Shown here: positions 42,207-51,985 of the stretch, one piece after another
Position numbering within the stretch: the stretch's first letter is position 1
Layout: the number at the start of each line of letters is the position of its first letter
Assembly: GCF_017355875.1 (NCBI RefSeq)
Contig: NZ_JAFEWC010000001.1
Location: forward strand, 1,178,001-1,242,000
Source: Aridibaculum aurantiacum
GTDB taxonomy: Bacteria > Bacteroidota > Bacteroidia > Chitinophagales > Chitinophagaceae
Length of the DNA: 64,000 nucleotides
Direction: 5' to 3'
Notes under the pieces: model-generated
What the model saw: the letters and a program-made list of their open reading frames with translations, nothing else
The model's database searches: none
Told to the model about the DNA's origin: nothing
Translations under genes and position numbers: made by a program

Positions 42207-42360
42207 GGTCAAGGTTTAAGGTTGAATGTTTAAGGTTTAAAGTTTGAAGTTTGAGGTTGTGACGGTGTTATTGACAACCTAATAATTAACGCCTACGCTT
42301 TTCCCAAAATCATCCAACATCTAACATCCAACTTCTAACATCCAACCTCCAACAACTACC
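42207..42360. repeat. phased GTTTAAGG / ACATCCA tracts downstream of ribBA
   Basis: The left part (42207-42258) iterates GTTTAAGGTTTAA and GTTTGAGG. The right part (42309-42360) iterates ACATCCAACTTCTA. They are two different 7-12 base units on the two sides of a 50-base non-repetitive segment, between convergent genes. Confidence 0.65.
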
Positions 42361-42370
42361 ATCTACCAAC

Positions 42371-45300
42371 TTAATCGTCTCTTCTCCTGAAAGTATCTGC
42401 TGGCTCTGCAGGAAGGTTGGCTGCTTCTCTTTGTTCCCTTTCCTTTTGCTGTTTTTGTTTTGACTTTAGTACGTGTTCAAAATCGCGGCGGTAGGAGAGT
42501 GATACGCCCTGGCGACTGCGGCGGCCTACAGCCTGTTCGGTTGATATGTCAATATTATTCCGGCTGAAGATGATGGCTCTCACCCTGCGATCCTGGCTCA
42601 GGATAAATTCTATAGCTATATCAGGCAGCCACTGCAGTGCACCCAGCTGTTGACTGGAAGCAGTGGTACTACCAAAACGAAAATCAAGATCGCCACCCAC
42701 AGATACTATAATATTATTATTGAACAGGTTTTTGCTGAACTTAAAATTCACCTGCTGGCGGTCAATATTATTAGTAGCCGTTACATTTCCGCTAAAGAGG
42801 GAGCTACTATTATAGAAAGAGGTGCTTACTTCAAATTGCAAGCTCCTGTCTTTAAAAATGTCAAATAGCAGGTTGGAAACCAGTTTATTCACCTGCTTCG
42901 ACACCATTTCAGAAATTGTATTGTAGCCAAGCGTGGTAAAATTGGTCAGCAAGTTTCTCCCTTCACCATAAGGTGCAAACGAGTTAAACACCAACAGGTA
43001 GGTCACCTGCTTCAGCATCTCGTTCTCGTCTTGCTCCAGCTTAGCCAGGAATTGCGCGAAAGTTGGATCATTCACAATCTGCTGCCCTGCCTGCGGAAAC
43101 TCAAACCTGAACTTTATGGTTGGTTGCTCCAGGTAACCTGTAATAAGCGCCACCACATAAACCTTATCGTTATAACTCCTGGCAGAGCCACCCAGGTTTT
43201 GGTTTGCTATCAGGTCTCCTAGCCGAACATTGTCAGCCGTATAGGTTGCTTCTACACGCAGCCTTGCGTTGAAAGGATCTCCATTCCATTCAATAAAACT
43301 ACCCGCGCCCTCACGAAGTTCAAATGGTTTTGGAATAAGCGACTGGAAATTGAAATCATAGCTACCGCGCTGAATATCGTAACGACCATTTATGGTGAGT
43401 GCTTCACTGGTTCCGGCATGTATCCTCAACCTGCCATTACCATTGGCCCTGATGATGTCACCAGTCATCTCATCCAGTATCACATCTATTTTAGCCAGCG
43501 GATTAGCTGTCAGGTCAAGATCAACCACAATATTGGTTTCACCACGCGCATTCATATCCTCCATCTCCACACCATATTGTTTAAAAACAATGAAATCTGC
43601 ATCAGCACTTTCGCGTGTGTTGGTGGTAGGTATGTAAATGTGTGAACTGTCAACAGGTTCAGCAGATATGTACATACGCAGGTTTTCCTCAGGACCGGTA
43701 AGACTTAGGTTGGCACGGCCAATGGCATTTCCGTAAAAATTACTGTTGTCGCTGGCTCTGGTATCAATAAGTAATAAACGTTGCGAGGAAATATCGAAGT
43801 CGTAGCGGATGTTCTCAAAACCGCGTTGATACATTCTGCCTTCTACAGTGCCAGCGTTTCCAAATTTGTCTTTGATGGTAAACCTGCCAAAGTTTATCAT
43901 GTTTTCGGTAAACACAAATGTGGCACTGTCAATAGTATATCGCACCTGCGTAAAGTTTACCAGCAGCGAACCATTTCTCAGTTTAACCCTCCCAAGCAGG
44001 TCAGGTTTTGTTGGATTACCACTCAGCCGAAGATTACCGGTAGCCAGTCCATCGACATCTGTAAATACCGTATTAAGGAACTTATTTAAAAACGTGATCC
44101 TGGTGTTACGCAGGTTCATATCTATAGCCAGAGGTTGACCAATAGAATCTGACAGATTGTAGGTGCCGCTAGCCAGGAAGTTATAAAGTTCATTAGGTGA
44201 CTCTACATTATACCTAATCATCCCAGTGCGGCTATTGTACAGGCCATTGATGTTTACAATACCAATAGAATCATTATCCAGCCTGAATTGTTCTGCGCTC
44301 AAACTAGCTTCCACTCTAAAATTTCCAAAGAAGTCTTTTAGCTCAAGGTCGCCGGAAAGTGAACCTTCTAAACGTGGATCGGTAACTACCAATGGAGCAA
44401 AATCACCGATGTTCAGGTTTTTCAGTCGCACCGCCAGGTTGCTCTGGTCAAATTCTGTATCGAATACTGTTTCAGCTTCTATCACCTGGTCGCCCTGCGT
44501 AAACCTGATATTTTCGGCAGATACGAAGTTGCGCCTGATTACCAGTTCTCCTTCTTTTTCCAGTGCCCAGCGCTTATCATTGATCACGAAATCAGAAGGA
44601 TTGAAGTGTATGCGCACACCATCAGAAAAAGTATACACCGCTGCATCCAGGTTCAGCTCATTAAGCGTAGTAGATGCTTTCGTTTGAATTTGCACTTGCG
44701 ACACATCTTTCTGTGAAACGATCTGGATCTTGGTAGTAGGGAAGTTGGTACTATCGCTGATGTTGATGTTCCCAACATCACCGTCTATCTGTAGCTCATC
44801 GAGGTTGCCCCTGCCTTTCAATGCGATGCTGTTGAACCTATATTGCTTGTACCCAAAAGAAGGAATGTCTGCATCTACTTCAAATAGCGTATCAGGCGTA
44901 TTTATAAGACCAGCAATTCGGCTATTGCTGAAGCCGGTCAGGTTCTTATCGAAGAGCTGCGTGTAGCCGTCAATGTTTTTGGTGTTCAGCTCAAAAGTAA
45001 ACTGCTGGTCGCGGGGCGTTTTGCGCGGTTCGGCTATATAAGAAGGATAATATTTGTGCAGGAAAACCTGGAAGTTGCCCGGAAGATCAAAGATGTTGTA
45101 TACGCCTTCTATCTGCGCATCAAACTCGTTGCTGGCAAGATTGAGTAATCTTCTGCCATCTTCAAATCTTGATTGCAAACTTAGTGAGTCGAAGTTTAAG
45201 CGTGTGCTATCGTGCAGCAGGTTTGCATTGAATATTTTGATTGACCCCAGGAACTGGTCAATATTCTTACCACTAAAGTTTAAGTCAAACAGGCCACTGA

Positions 45301-47227
45301 TCTCAAGCTGTTTGTTGCTAAGACCAATACTTTGAAAGTCGCTGTTGGCAAGATCGCCCAGCACATTGAAGCGTGGCTGGTTTTGCCTGAAATCCATTTT
45401 TAACGTAGTGAAAAGGTTCAGGTTAGGATCATCCACTTTCACTGTTCCTTCAAATTGCTTCCGCTGGAAAGTTCCTTCTACTCCAATGTTTTTGTACTGG
45501 TAACCCGCGTAAGACAAGTGCTGGATATTTCCATTAACGCTGGTCCTTAGGTTTTCCAAATCCAAACCTACACCATTGATATTTCCATTGAAAGCAACAT
45601 TGCCCATGTCTCTTACCACCAGGAATCTTCCTACATCGAACTGGCGGGTAAGCACTTTACCAGAGTAAACAGGTGGACCATAAGTAGGAATGCGCATAGC
45701 GATATCAGCTGAAAAAGCCCCGAGCCCGGTGCTGAAATTTCCGGCTGTTTTGAAATCACGTAAAGTACCATGGAAGTTGCCACGAAACTGCAGATTACCC
45801 AAACTGGATAAAGACGGTACATCAACTGTGCGGATAGCCGGTACAAAAGAAACCGCGTCCCGGTAGTTTGTACGAAGGTCGCCTGAATTAAGTGTAAATA
45901 CAGTTCTATCTATATCCGGCAGACCTACAATAGAAAGATCGCCACTTACCGATGTGCCTGACTCGGTGCGCAGAAACATATTTTTAGCAGAAAGGTTTTC
46001 TACCGTTCCTTTTGCATCGCCCCACATGGTAATGCGCCTGTTCCAGTTGCGGATCTCAGGAGCAAAAAAAGCAATGTCATCGCTGTGCAGGTTGGCATTT
46101 ACAAATTTGGCTTCCATGGTCACCTCTGCTATGTAATGCTTAAAGTCTTCATTGAAGTCAGTGAACTTCATAGCATAGTAATTCTGCAGCCGGCTAAGCG
46201 GTGTTACCAGGTCAAGGTTTTTAAACTCCATGATCTCTGGTGTAAGCCTGAAGTCAGACTTAAGTCGCCTTATCTCGAAGCCACTTCTTTCTTTGGTGGC
46301 CAGTTCTATGTTTGCCCTGATGGTGTCTTTTACAAAACTGAAGTTTTGCAGGCTGCCGGTAATCTTTTGAAAATCTATATGCGATCCATCAAAATGAGCA
46401 AGCGGTGGATTGTCCGAATTTACAGAAATGAAAGTGCCGTTCTTGATGTTGATGTTGTTTACCGTAAAGCGCATGTCGCCCTGGTTGAAATACATGCTGG
46501 TGTCGTTATGCACCCGCTTCTTTTTTATGCGTGGTGGGCGGATGCCATCAAAATCGTACATAGCTACATAAGGGCGGTCCAGGTCTAGCTGGCTTATGGC
46601 GATAGCATTGTTAGCAAGATCAAATCTTTCAGCATCCATTTGTAGCGCGCCTACTTTAAATTCCATGCGGCTTCCTACCCAAAGGTCGTTCTGAACAAAG
46701 CGCACATTCTTAAAGTCGAGTTTTTTCAGGTCGAGCTTTAGGTTGCTTTTCTTCTTTGGCTGAGGCGATGTGGGAGTAAAGTAGTCAACAAGGAACTGGT
46801 AATTCCAAACTGAATCTTTCCTGTACAGGTTTATGTAAGCATCATCCAGTCCTACATATTTCAGCACCAACTCATCGCGCAGGAAAAACCAATCGGTGAT
46901 TCTAACTTTTAGCTGGTCGGCATATAAGAGTGTGTCTTTATTCTGATCACGGACAAGTGTGCCTTCCAAATTCATCCGGTTGAAAAGCGCAAAGCTTACG
47001 TGCTTTATTCCTACTTCGGTATTCAGATCTTTAGAAAGACGTGTGGTAACTTTTTTTACGATGAAGTTTTGAACAGGTTCTGTTTGTATAAGTAGCCATA
47101 TAAGCAGCGCTAAGGCTACTACAATCACTAATAATCTTACTACTACCCGTGCTGTTATTTTAAGAATCTTCTTCAGATACCTTTCATTTACTTTTGGTAA
47201 AAATAGCGAAACACAAACGGAGGACAA
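42371..47227 (-). CDS. translocation/assembly module TamB-like protein
   Basis: A 1618-residue protein with one N-terminal membrane helix (about 30-50), then repeated beta-rich AsmA/TamB segments over more than 1,000 residues, and a C-terminal TamB domain (DUF490; PFELREGAGSFIEWNGDPFNARLRVEATYTA). TamB-like proteins form hydrophobic grooves that bridge inner and outer membranes and move phospholipids; they also help insert some barrels. The frame starts with a TTG at 47227; homologous N-termini would suggest a CTG at 47176 (reading KKILKITARVV). It is divergent from the isoaspartyl peptidase gene with only 44 bases between. Confidence 0.92.
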   Translation of the reverse strand: MSSVCVSLFLPKVNERYLKKILKITARVVVRLLVIVVALALLIWLLIQTEPVQNFIVKKVTTRLSKDLNTEVGIKHVSFALFNRMNLEGTLVRDQNKDTLLYADQLKVRITDWFFLRDELVLKYVGLDDAYINLYRKDSVWNYQFLVDYFTPTSPQPKKKSNLKLDLKKLDFKNVRFVQNDLWVGSRMEFKVGALQMDAERFDLANNAIAISQLDLDRPYVAMYDFDGIRPPRIKKKRVHNDTSMYFNQGDMRFTVNNINIKNGTFISVNSDNPPLAHFDGSHIDFQKITGSLQNFSFVKDTIRANIELATKERSGFEIRRLKSDFRLTPEIMEFKNLDLVTPLSRLQNYYAMKFTDFNEDFKHYIAEVTMEAKFVNANLHSDDIAFFAPEIRNWNRRITMWGDAKGTVENLSAKNMFLRTESGTSVSGDLSIVGLPDIDRTVFTLNSGDLRTNYRDAVSFVPAIRTVDVPSLSSLGNLQFRGNFHGTLRDFKTAGNFSTGLGAFSADIAMRIPTYGPPVYSGKVLTRQFDVGRFLVVRDMGNVAFNGNINGVGLDLENLRTSVNGNIQHLSYAGYQYKNIGVEGTFQRKQFEGTVKVDDPNLNLFTTLKMDFRQNQPRFNVLGDLANSDFQSIGLSNKQLEISGLFDLNFSGKNIDQFLGSIKIFNANLLHDSTRLNFDSLSLQSRFEDGRRLLNLASNEFDAQIEGVYNIFDLPGNFQVFLHKYYPSYIAEPRKTPRDQQFTFELNTKNIDGYTQLFDKNLTGFSNSRIAGLINTPDTLFEVDADIPSFGYKQYRFNSIALKGRGNLDELQIDGDVGNINISDSTNFPTTKIQIVSQKDVSQVQIQTKASTTLNELNLDAAVYTFSDGVRIHFNPSDFVINDKRWALEKEGELVIRRNFVSAENIRFTQGDQVIEAETVFDTEFDQSNLAVRLKNLNIGDFAPLVVTDPRLEGSLSGDLELKDFFGNFRVEASLSAEQFRLDNDSIGIVNINGLYNSRTGMIRYNVESPNELYNFLASGTYNLSDSIGQPLAIDMNLRNTRITFLNKFLNTVFTDVDGLATGNLRLSGNPTKPDLLGRVKLRNGSLLVNFTQVRYTIDSATFVFTENMINFGRFTIKDKFGNAGTVEGRMYQRGFENIRYDFDISSQRLLLIDTRASDNSNFYGNAIGRANLSLTGPEENLRMYISAEPVDSSHIYIPTTNTRESADADFIVFKQYGVEMEDMNARGETNIVVDLDLTANPLAKIDVILDEMTGDIIRANGNGRLRIHAGTSEALTINGRYDIQRGSYDFNFQSLIPKPFELREGAGSFIEWNGDPFNARLRVEATYTADNVRLGDLIANQNLGGSARSYNDKVYVVALITGYLEQPTIKFRFEFPQAGQQIVNDPTFAQFLAKLEQDENEMLKQVTYLLVFNSFAPYGEGRNLLTNFTTLGYNTISEMVSKQVNKLVSNLLFDIFKDRSLQFEVSTSFYNSSSLFSGNVTATNNIDRQQVNFKFSKNLFNNNIIVSVGGDLDFRFGSTTASSQQLGALQWLPDIAIEFILSQDRRVRAIIFSRNNIDISTEQAVGRRSRQGVSLSYRRDFEHVLKSKQKQQKEREQREAANLPAEPADTFRRRDD

Positions 47228-47271
47228 ATAACTGTTCTATCACCCTGGTAAATTCTACAAAATCATAACAT

Positions 47272-48324
47272 ATGAAATTTATTTGCTTCATCATTTCTAT
47301 ATCTCTTTCACTTGGTTTATGTGCACAACCGGCAGTTACAGCAAAACAAGTTCCAACAAACAAAAAGCCTGTGCTTGTAATACATGGTGGTGCTGGTACT
47401 ATCCTGAAATCACAGATGACACCAGAGCGTGAAGCAGCTTACAAGGCAGGAATGATGGAAGCCCTGGGTGTAGGCTATAACATCTTAAAGAATGGCGGAA
47501 CCTCTTTAGATGCGGTGGAAGCAACGGTGAAAGTACTGGAAGATAATCCTCTGTTCAATGCCGGTAAAGGCGCCGTGTTTACAGCTGCTGGAACAAACGA
47601 ATTGGATGCAGCCATTATGAATGGAGCAGACCTGAAAGCCGGTTCTGTTGCCGGTATCACCACTATCAAAAATCCTATTACTGCTGCCAGGGCGGTAATG
47701 GAAAAAACGGAACATGTGATGCTAATGGGTAAAGGCGCTGATGATTTTGCAAAAAGCGCAGGATGTGAGTCTGTAGATCCGTCATACTTCTTTACCGAAG
47801 CAAGATTTAGAGGACTACAAAATGCACGACGCAATGATTCTCTTAAATCAATAAATGAATTAGTACCTAAACAAGAGGCTTCCCTTAAGCAAGCCAGCAA
47901 CAATGACTATAAGTATGGTACCGTTGGTGCCGTAGCACTGGACAGCAAAGGCAACCTTGCTGCGGCCACCAGTACCGGTGGAATGACCAATAAGAAGTTC
48001 GGTCGCATAGGTGATGCTCCAATCATTGGTGCAGGTACTTACGCTGATAATGCTACCTGCGCTATCAGCTGTACAGGTTGGGGTGAATATTTTATCCGCC
48101 TGGTGATGGCTAAATCTATAAGCGATAGAATGGCTTTCGGTAAACAAACACTCAAGCAAGCCAGCAATGAAATGGTGATGAAAAAATTACCAGAACTAGG
48201 TGGCGATGGTGGATTGGTAGCAGTAGATAAAGATGGCAATATTGCCATGCCTTTTAATACAGCGGGAATGTACCGCGGCTATGTAGACAAGAATGGTAAG
48301 ATGGTGGTGGAGATCTACAAGTAG
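47272..48324 (+). CDS. isoaspartyl peptidase/L-asparaginase, Ntn-hydrolase type
   Basis: A 350-residue exported N-terminal-nucleophile hydrolase. Signal peptide 1-18 (SLSLGLCAQ). The alpha chain has VIHGGAGT (37-43) and NPLFNAGKGAVF. The autocleavage site is before T217 in DYKYGTVGAVALD; T217 becomes the nucleophile of the beta chain, with TSTGGMTNKKFGRIGDAP forming the substrate pocket. It removes beta-aspartyl residues from damaged peptides and hydrolyses asparagine. The linker before T217 is cleaved in the mature protein. Confidence 0.94.
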   Translation: MKFICFIISISLSLGLCAQPAVTAKQVPTNKKPVLVIHGGAGTILKSQMTPEREAAYKAGMMEALGVGYNILKNGGTSLDAVEATVKVLEDNPLFNAGKGAVFTAAGTNELDAAIMNGADLKAGSVAGITTIKNPITAARAVMEKTEHVMLMGKGADDFAKSAGCESVDPSYFFTEARFRGLQNARRNDSLKSINELVPKQEASLKQASNNDYKYGTVGAVALDSKGNLAAATSTGGMTNKKFGRIGDAPIIGAGTYADNATCAISCTGWGEYFIRLVMAKSISDRMAFGKQTLKQASNEMVMKKLPELGGDGGLVAVDKDGNIAMPFNTAGMYRGYVDKNGKMVVEIYK

Positions 48325-48695
48325 GTTTGAAGTTTAAGGTTTGAAGTGGTTTAAGGTTTAAAGTTTAAGGTTTGATGTTTAAGGTTTAGCGTCCTTCTAG
48401 CTGATCTTTCTATTGATGGTGTTCACCATTTGCGGATACCACTGTATCTGTTAACGCAGGGATAACCTTGGCATAACATTGTGGTTATTTTATATGGATA
48501 ATTTGCATAAACGAAAGTATATGCTGATCCAAATTAATCGTGCTGAACCAACACTTTCTTTCCCTGTTCAACAGCCACCTTTTAAGCCCTTTGCCCAATT
48601 GCAGAAACGCCTGCAATTGTTTGTGAGCAATGCGGTATCTATTGTTGTGATTTCTGTTAGTTCTTCGTTCTCTTCCATCCTAAAAACTGCACCAC
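48325..48695. repeat. TTTAAGG phased tract followed by 300 bp without a supported gene
   Basis: 48326-48390 iterates GTTTAAG/GTTTGAAG seven or more times. The remainder to 48695 contains an open frame of 76 codons (48479-48709) without homology-like features that overlaps the next gene; I do not support it. The promoter of the LpxH-like operon should lie here, but no exact TAnnTTTG element was found. Confidence 0.6.
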
Positions 48696-49550
48696 ATGAC
48701 AAAGCATAAGCGGCATGTGGATGTATTGGTGATCTCTGATGTACATCTTGGTACCTATGGCTGTCGCGCCAAAGAATTGTTGCATTACCTGAAAAGCATT
48801 AAGCCGAAGACGGTAGTGCTCAATGGGGACATCATCGACATTTGGCAGTTCAGCAAAAGCTATTGGCCAAAGAGCCACATGAAAGTGGTGAAGCACATCA
48901 TGGGGTGGGTAAGTAAAGGGGTGAAGACCTACTATGTTACTGGCAATCACGATGAGATGTTACGCCGCTTTGTCGGAATGAAATTCGGGTCCTTCAGGAT
49001 AGTTAATAAGGTGGTGCTGCCACTGCCCGGTGATAAGCACGCATGGATCTTTCACGGCGATGTATTTGATGTAACCATGCAGCATAGCAAGTGGCTTGCG
49101 AAACTTGGCGCAGTAGGCTACGACACGCTAATCATCATCAACAGTATAGCCAATTTCATTTCTGAAAAAGTTTTCAGAAAAGGCAAACTGTCTCTCTCCA
49201 AGAAAATTAAGAACAGCGTAAAGTCTGCTGTAAAATTCATCAACGATTTTGAACAAACTGCTGCAGACATCGGCATCAGCAATGGCTACGACTATGTAGT
49301 ATGCGGTCATATTCACCACGCAGAGATGCGCACCATTAGCAATGCCAACGGTAGCATTACCTACCTCAACTCCGGTGATTGGATCGAGAACTTATCTGCA
49401 CTTGAATACACCAATGGTCAGTGGGATATCTATCGCTTTGATGAGGCTCAGCATATTGATATGATCATGCAGCAGGAAAAGGAAGATGAGGAGCCCAATT
49501 ACAACCAGCTATTTCATAAGATGATGAAAGAATTCAACCTGATGCGATGA
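48696..49550 (+). CDS. metallophosphoesterase, UDP-2,3-diacylglucosamine diphosphatase (LpxH)-like
   Basis: A 284-residue calcineurin-like phosphoesterase. All five metal motifs are visible: SDVHLG (near 15-20), NGDIID, TGNHDE, HGDVFD and CGHIHHAE. The size and the HSKWLAKLGAVGYD segment place it in the LpxH / YbbF subgroup used in lipid A synthesis, though related members act on other diphosphates. The glycosyltransferase gene overlaps its stop by 4 bases (ATGA), and a GH1 gene follows directly, so the three are an operon. Whether it is the main LpxH of the cell cannot be seen here. Confidence 0.88.
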   Translation: MTKHKRHVDVLVISDVHLGTYGCRAKELLHYLKSIKPKTVVLNGDIIDIWQFSKSYWPKSHMKVVKHIMGWVSKGVKTYYVTGNHDEMLRRFVGMKFGSFRIVNKVVLPLPGDKHAWIFHGDVFDVTMQHSKWLAKLGAVGYDTLIIINSIANFISEKVFRKGKLSLSKKIKNSVKSAVKFINDFEQTAADIGISNGYDYVVCGHIHHAEMRTISNANGSITYLNSGDWIENLSALEYTNGQWDIYRFDEAQHIDMIMQQEKEDEEPNYNQLFHKMMKEFNLMR

Positions 49551-50638
49551 AGATATTGTACGCTATACAAGGCACCGGAAATGGACATATATGCAGGGCC
49601 AAAGAGATCATACCGCTGTTACAACTCAACCACGATGTAGACGTGCTGGTAAGTGGTACGCAGGCCGATGTGCACCTGGGGCATGATGTGAAGTATAGCT
49701 TCAATGGACTTAGCTTCATCTTTGGTAAAAAAGGCGGTGTTGACCTGCTGGATACTTACAAGAAAAGCAGGCTGCGAAAGCTTTTTAAAGAGATCAATGA
49801 ACTGCCTGTAGAAGAATATGATCTTATACTAAATGATTTTGAACCTGTATCTGCATGGGCAGCTTACATCAAGCGGAAGCCTTGCATAGCACTTAGTCAC
49901 CAGGCTGCAGTATTGCATCCTGCGGCACCGCAACCAAAGGCTTTTGACCCTGTAGGTAAGGCGATCTTAAAAAGTTATGCGCCTTCTACGGCTCAATATG
50001 GTTTTCATTTCACCCCGTATGATCGTCACATTTTTACACCCGTAGTACGCAATGATGTACGGCAGTTGCCTGTAGAAAATCAGGGGCATTATACCGTTTA
50101 CCTCCCTGCTTACGATGATAAGCGAATACTTAAAGTTTTAAAGAAGGTAAAGCATGTGCAATGGCAGGTATTCAGCAAGCACAATAAGAAACCAGTAGAA
50201 GATGGAAATGTAATCATCAAGCCTATAGAGAACGGATCTTTTTTACAAAGTATGGCCAGCAGTGAAGGTGTGCTTTGCGGAGCTGGTTTCGAAACACCAG
50301 CCGAAGCCTTGTACCTGCAAAAAAAGCTGATGGTGATACCTATGAAGAACCAGTACGAGCAACAATGTAATGCAGCAGCACTCGAGAAAATGGGTGTGCC
50401 TGTAATAAAAAGCCTGAAAGACAAACACCTGCCGGCAATCATGGATTGGATAGAAAACGGTAGCGTAGTGCTGGTGAACTATGCTGATAATACCAAAGAA
50501 ATTCTCAACATAATCCTGCAGAAACATGCTAATGATGCGGTAGCAAAAAAGCTTGGTAAAGACAGCAGGCTAGCATACTTCCGCGACTTTAGGAAGCTTG
50601 CAGTAAAGCGGTTAATGAAACAACTTCAAATGCGATAG
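49547..50638 (+). CDS. GT28/MGT-like glycosyltransferase
   Basis: A 363-residue GT-B enzyme. The N-terminal GTGNGHICRAKEI (9-21) is the acceptor-side glycine motif of MurG/MGT-like enzymes. The donor site CGAGFETPAEALYLQKKL and IPMKNQYEQQCNAAALEKMG near 245-285 matches the C-terminal nucleotide-sugar signature of GT28. It overlaps the phosphoesterase stop and ends exactly one base before the glycosidase ATG. The likely product is a glycolipid or other membrane glycoside; the exact acceptor is unknown. Confidence 0.85.
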   Translation: MKILYAIQGTGNGHICRAKEIIPLLQLNHDVDVLVSGTQADVHLGHDVKYSFNGLSFIFGKKGGVDLLDTYKKSRLRKLFKEINELPVEEYDLILNDFEPVSAWAAYIKRKPCIALSHQAAVLHPAAPQPKAFDPVGKAILKSYAPSTAQYGFHFTPYDRHIFTPVVRNDVRQLPVENQGHYTVYLPAYDDKRILKVLKKVKHVQWQVFSKHNKKPVEDGNVIIKPIENGSFLQSMASSEGVLCGAGFETPAEALYLQKKLMVIPMKNQYEQQCNAAALEKMGVPVIKSLKDKHLPAIMDWIENGSVVLVNYADNTKEILNIILQKHANDAVAKKLGKDSRLAYFRDFRKLAVKRLMKQLQMR

Positions 50639-51985
50639 ATGGAAGATAAATTTTCGTGGGGAGTGTCTACAGCAGCCTATCAAATAGAAGGTGCACATAA
50701 CATCCATGGCAAAGGTGCTTCTATATGGGATGTATTTGCCAATACACCTGGTAAAACGCATGGCAATCAACATGCAAATGTTTCCTGCGATTTCTATCAT
50801 CATTATGCGCAGGACATAGCACTGATGGCGCAGATGAATATTTCCAACTTCAGGTTTTCGCTTTCCTGGAGCAGGATCATTCCTGGTGGTACCGGCGCAG
50901 TGAATCCGGATGGTATAGATTTTTACAATAAGGTCATCGACTTCTGCCTTGACCTTGGCATTGAGCCGTGGGTAACGCTTTACCATTGGGATCTGCCTTA
51001 TTCTTTAGAATTAAAAGGCGGCTGGACAAATCGTGAGATCATTAACTGGTTTACGGTTTATGTACAGCTATGCCTAAAACTATTTGGTGACAGAGTAAAG
51101 CACTGGATGATCTTGAATGAACCAATGGTTTTTACCGGCGCAGGTTATTTCATGGGCATTCATGCACCGGGGCGTAAAGGCCTCACTTCTTTTTTGGCTG
51201 CAGCGCACCATGCAGCCTTGTGCCAGGCAGAAGGAACACGTGCTGCAAGAGCTATACGCAGTGATGCTACCATCGGCACTACTTTCTCCTGTTCTTTGAT
51301 AGAACCCTATACGTCTTCTGATAATGATCAATATGCAGCTACCAAACTAGATGCTTTAGCCAATCGCATGTTTGTAGAGCCGCTGGTAGGTAAAAGCTAC
51401 CCGGTAAAGGATTTCAAGCTGCTAAACAGGCTGGAGAATTTTGTAAAAGATGGAGATGAAGCAAAGCTTGCGGCCAATGTAGATTTCATAGGAATACAGA
51501 ATTACACACGCGAAAAAGTCACTCATTCTTACATGGTACCATTGCTGTGGGCCAAGGTGGTGAAAGCGAGCAAAAGAAGCGTAGATCATACACTGATGGA
51601 TTGGGAAGTCTATCCACCCGCCATACATTCAATGCTGCATCAATTCAGTAGTTATGGAAAGCCTTTAATAGTAACTGAGAATGGTGCTGCCTTCAATGAC
51701 ATCATTTTGAATAATGCCGTTCACGATCACCAGCGGCAGCAATATTTGCAAATGCATATAGAGCAAGTGCTAAAAGCAAAACAGGAAGGGGTAGATGTGC
51801 GTGGCTACTTTGTTTGGACACTGCTAGACAATTTTGAATGGGCCGAAGGATATCGTCCGCGTTTCGGGCTTGTGCATGTTGATTTTAAAACACAAAAGCG
51901 CGTGATAAAATATTCAGGACATTGGTACGCCAACTTTCTGCAGAGCCATGGTGAAAGCGCGCTTCAGTTAAGTAGAACAGCATAA
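50639..51985 (+). CDS. GH1 family beta-glycosidase
   Basis: A 448-residue (beta/alpha)8 retaining glycosidase. The acid/base is E161 in MILNEPMVF and the nucleophile E347 in VTENGAAF; the start (FSWGVSTAAYQIEGA) and WTLLDNFEWAEGY are also family-defining. No signal peptide is visible, so it acts in the cytoplasm. ATG 50639 immediately follows the glycosyltransferase stop. GH1 enzymes hydrolyse beta-glucosides, beta-galactosides or 6-phospho-beta-glycosides; which of these applies is not determined by the motifs seen. Confidence 0.94.
   Translation: MEDKFSWGVSTAAYQIEGAHNIHGKGASIWDVFANTPGKTHGNQHANVSCDFYHHYAQDIALMAQMNISNFRFSLSWSRIIPGGTGAVNPDGIDFYNKVIDFCLDLGIEPWVTLYHWDLPYSLELKGGWTNREIINWFTVYVQLCLKLFGDRVKHWMILNEPMVFTGAGYFMGIHAPGRKGLTSFLAAAHHAALCQAEGTRAARAIRSDATIGTTFSCSLIEPYTSSDNDQYAATKLDALANRMFVEPLVGKSYPVKDFKLLNRLENFVKDGDEAKLAANVDFIGIQNYTREKVTHSYMVPLLWAKVVKASKRSVDHTLMDWEVYPPAIHSMLHQFSSYGKPLIVTENGAAFNDIILNNAVHDHQRQQYLQMHIEQVLKAKQEGVDVRGYFVWTLLDNFEWAEGYRPRFGLVHVDFKTQKRVIKYSGHWYANFLQSHGESALQLSRTA

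Noticed and set aside
42207-42360. Could the short repeats be a CRISPR array?
   Set aside because: Units are 7-12 bases, degenerate and contiguous with no unique spacers, and no cas gene is present.
43848-44687. Overlapping open frames antisense to tamB
   Set aside because: They alternate between frames without motifs or plausible starts, typical shadows of a long coding region.
48465-48482. TTGGCATAACATTGTGG as a sigma-54 (-24/-12) promoter for the LpxH-like operon
   Set aside because: The TGGC and TTG elements are separated by the wrong spacing and the -12 GC is missing.
48479-48709. 76-codon open frame before the LpxH-like gene
   Set aside because: No domain or signal is visible and it overlaps the start of the next gene in another frame. 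The upstream part reads like non-coding sequence.
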